Of a stretch of DNA of 64,000 nt, positions 62,958-64,000 are shown one piece after another. Below the pieces are notes generated by a model, which was given only the letters and a program-made list of their open reading frames with translations, ran no database searches and had not been told where the DNA came from. The number at the start of each line of letters is the position of its first letter. Position 1 is the stretch's first letter. Location: NCBI RefSeq assembly GCF_963665245.1, contig NZ_OY762269.1, positions 1,302,001 through 1,366,000 of the forward strand, written 5' to 3'. Origin of the DNA: an uncultured Paludibaculum sp. GTDB lineage: Bacteria > Acidobacteriota > Terriglobia > Bryobacterales > Bryobacteraceae. The position numbers and the translations under genes are program-made.

Positions 62958-64000
62958 ATGCTTCCGACTTCCTACTACTTCATCGCCGCCATCGGCATGG
63001 TCTCTTATCTTGTCCTGACTTGGTTTCTCGTCGACCTGCTGAAACTACCTTCGTCCACGGTCTGGATTGCCCGCATCCTGATCTCCGCCCTCGGACTTCT
63101 TGCCGGTGGTTTGTTGCTCTGGTGGAAGGCGCGGCGCGGTGCGACAGCGTCCGGCGGGGCCGGGGCACCGCTGCCGTCGCAATCCGAAGAGATGGATCCG
63201 CTGTTCCGGGATGCCGAAGCCCGGCTTGCGGCTTCCACACTCGGCCATGACGCCAAGGTCGGGACGCTGCCAGTTATTTTGGGCATCGGCGACACGGGTT
63301 CAGCCAAGACTTCCACGTTTGTGAATTGTGGGGCGGAGCCGGAACTTATCGGCGGACACGTCTACCAGGAAGGCTACATTGTCCCCACGCGATCGGTGAA
63401 CCTCTGGTTTGCCCGCAACGCCGTTATGGTGGAGGCCGGCGGGCAGGTATACTCCGACGGGAACCGCTGGAACGCGCTGCTGCAGCGGCTTCGCGCCGGC
63501 CGGCTTCACTCGCTGTTCGCCAGGAAGCAGCAGGCGCCCCGCTCCGCAGTGGTCTTCTTCGACGCGGAGGCGTTCCTAAAACCAGGGGCTCAGGAAAATG
63601 CCACTATCGTCGCGCGGCGATTGAATGCCCGGTTGGGCGAAGTCAGCCGCGCGCTGGGTGTCCAGCTGCCGGTGTACGTCATCTTCACCCGGTGCGATCG
63701 CATCCCCTTCTTCGCGGAATTTGTCGGCAATTTTTCTGAGGACGAGGCCCGCCAGGTTGTGGGCGCCACCGTGCCCTTGGCCATCAACGCACGGGCCGGA
63801 GTGTACGCCGAAGAAGAGATCGGCCGGCTGACATCGGCATTCCACGACATCTTCCTCGGCCTGGCCGATCAGCGGCCGGCTCAGCTCGCACGGGAAGCCA
63901 ACGCCCAAAGATTGCCCGGCGTCTATGAGTTTCCTCGGGAGTTCCGCAAGATTCGGGCCCTGGCGGTTCAGTTCATGGTGGATCTCTGCCGCCCCAGCCA
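62958..64000 (+). CDS. tssM: Type VI secretion membrane-complex protein TssM (IcmF family), N-terminal part
   Basis: The frame is open from ATG 62958 to the window edge (347 complete codons), so the protein is partial. Two membrane segments (about 6-28 and 36-56) are followed by a cytoplasmic NTPase-like domain: Walker A GDTGSAKT (111-118), VVFFDAEAF as a Walker B-like strand and FTRCD (243-247), which corresponds to the TKxD guanine-specificity motif of IcmF proteins. The large periplasmic part lies beyond the edge. TssM spans the inner membrane and contacts the outer-membrane lipoprotein TssJ. It is in the same operon as tssK2 and tssL. Confidence 0.9.
   Translation, partial: MLPTSYYFIAAIGMVSYLVLTWFLVDLLKLPSSTVWIARILISALGLLAGGLLLWWKARRGATASGGAGAPLPSQSEEMDPLFRDAEARLAASTLGHDAKVGTLPVILGIGDTGSAKTSTFVNCGAEPELIGGHVYQEGYIVPTRSVNLWFARNAVMVEAGGQVYSDGNRWNALLQRLRAGRLHSLFARKQQAPRSAVVFFDAEAFLKPGAQENATIVARRLNARLGEVSRALGVQLPVYVIFTRCDRIPFFAEFVGNFSEDEARQVVGATVPLAINARAGVYAEEEIGRLTSAFHDIFLGLADQRPAQLAREANAQRLPGVYEFPREFRKIRALAVQFMVDLCRPS

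Overview
The window looks like a chromosomal segment of a high-GC acidobacterium, most likely class Terriglobia, order Bryobacterales (the Solibacter/Paludibaculum relatives). This rests on family content rather than a marker gene: an Oar-like TonB-dependent receptor with a carboxypeptidase-regulatory N-terminus, a VWFA-related protein of the acidobacterial type, a tricorn-like S41 protease, a Ser/Thr kinase with a TPR tail paired with a Sig-70_X6-type ECF sigma factor, and a GDSL-DUF1080 fusion. Coding density is very high. No gap exceeds about 250 bases, and I saw no rRNA, tRNA, CRISPR array or insertion sequence.

Layout. (1) 1-24.5 kb is an envelope and metabolism region. It holds a partial lytic transglycosylase, an OMP receptor, a VWA protein, a pair of paralogous polytopic membrane proteins flanking a polysaccharide deacetylase, a GH2 glycosidase and a PPK2, then a membrane pyrophosphatase, glutaminyl cyclase, an HlyD-type adaptor, a tricorn protease, a D-Ala-D-Ala dipeptidase, 4-alpha-glucanotransferase and a lone nuoB. 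(2) 24.6-42.1 kb is a flagellar island built as two divergent operons. Leftward runs flgF-flgG-flgA-flgH-flgI-flgJ (rod, P and L rings). Rightward runs fliK-flgD-flgE-fliN-fliO-fliP-fliQ-fliR-flhB-flhA-flhF-fliA, then a second FliN-like gene and a small membrane-anchored coiled-coil protein; flaG stands alone at the left edge. Basal-body genes such as fliF, fliG, fliM, flgB, flgC and the flagellin are not in the window. (3) 42.2-45.9 kb is a probable ECF sigma / anti-sigma (with HEAT-like repeats) / DUF4097-like / twin-PDZ operon. (4) 46-54.9 kb holds rpsA, an NtrB-like kinase and NtrC-like regulator split by a lone winged-helix gene, an EamA transporter, galT and the GDSL-DUF1080 protein. (5) 54.9-64 kb holds an ECF sigma plus Ser/Thr kinase operon, divergent from the start of a type VI secretion (T6SS) locus that runs off the right edge: tssK1, a reversed proline-rich membrane-anchored gene, tssK2, tssL and partial tssM.

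The most unusual part is the T6SS locus. Two full-length, clearly different TssK baseplate proteins lie in tandem. Between them, on the opposite strand, sits a protein with what looks like a degenerate kinase N-lobe, a long proline-rich linker carrying six copies of a short Phe-Thr-x-Met-Phe-like motif, and a C-terminal membrane anchor. Other notable points are a 128-base flgA/flgH overlap, GCCGAT elements upstream of the flagellar transcription units, two secreted-protein genes starting 3 bases apart on opposite strands, and a TonB receptor whose plug region appears replaced by a Gly/Met-rich stretch.
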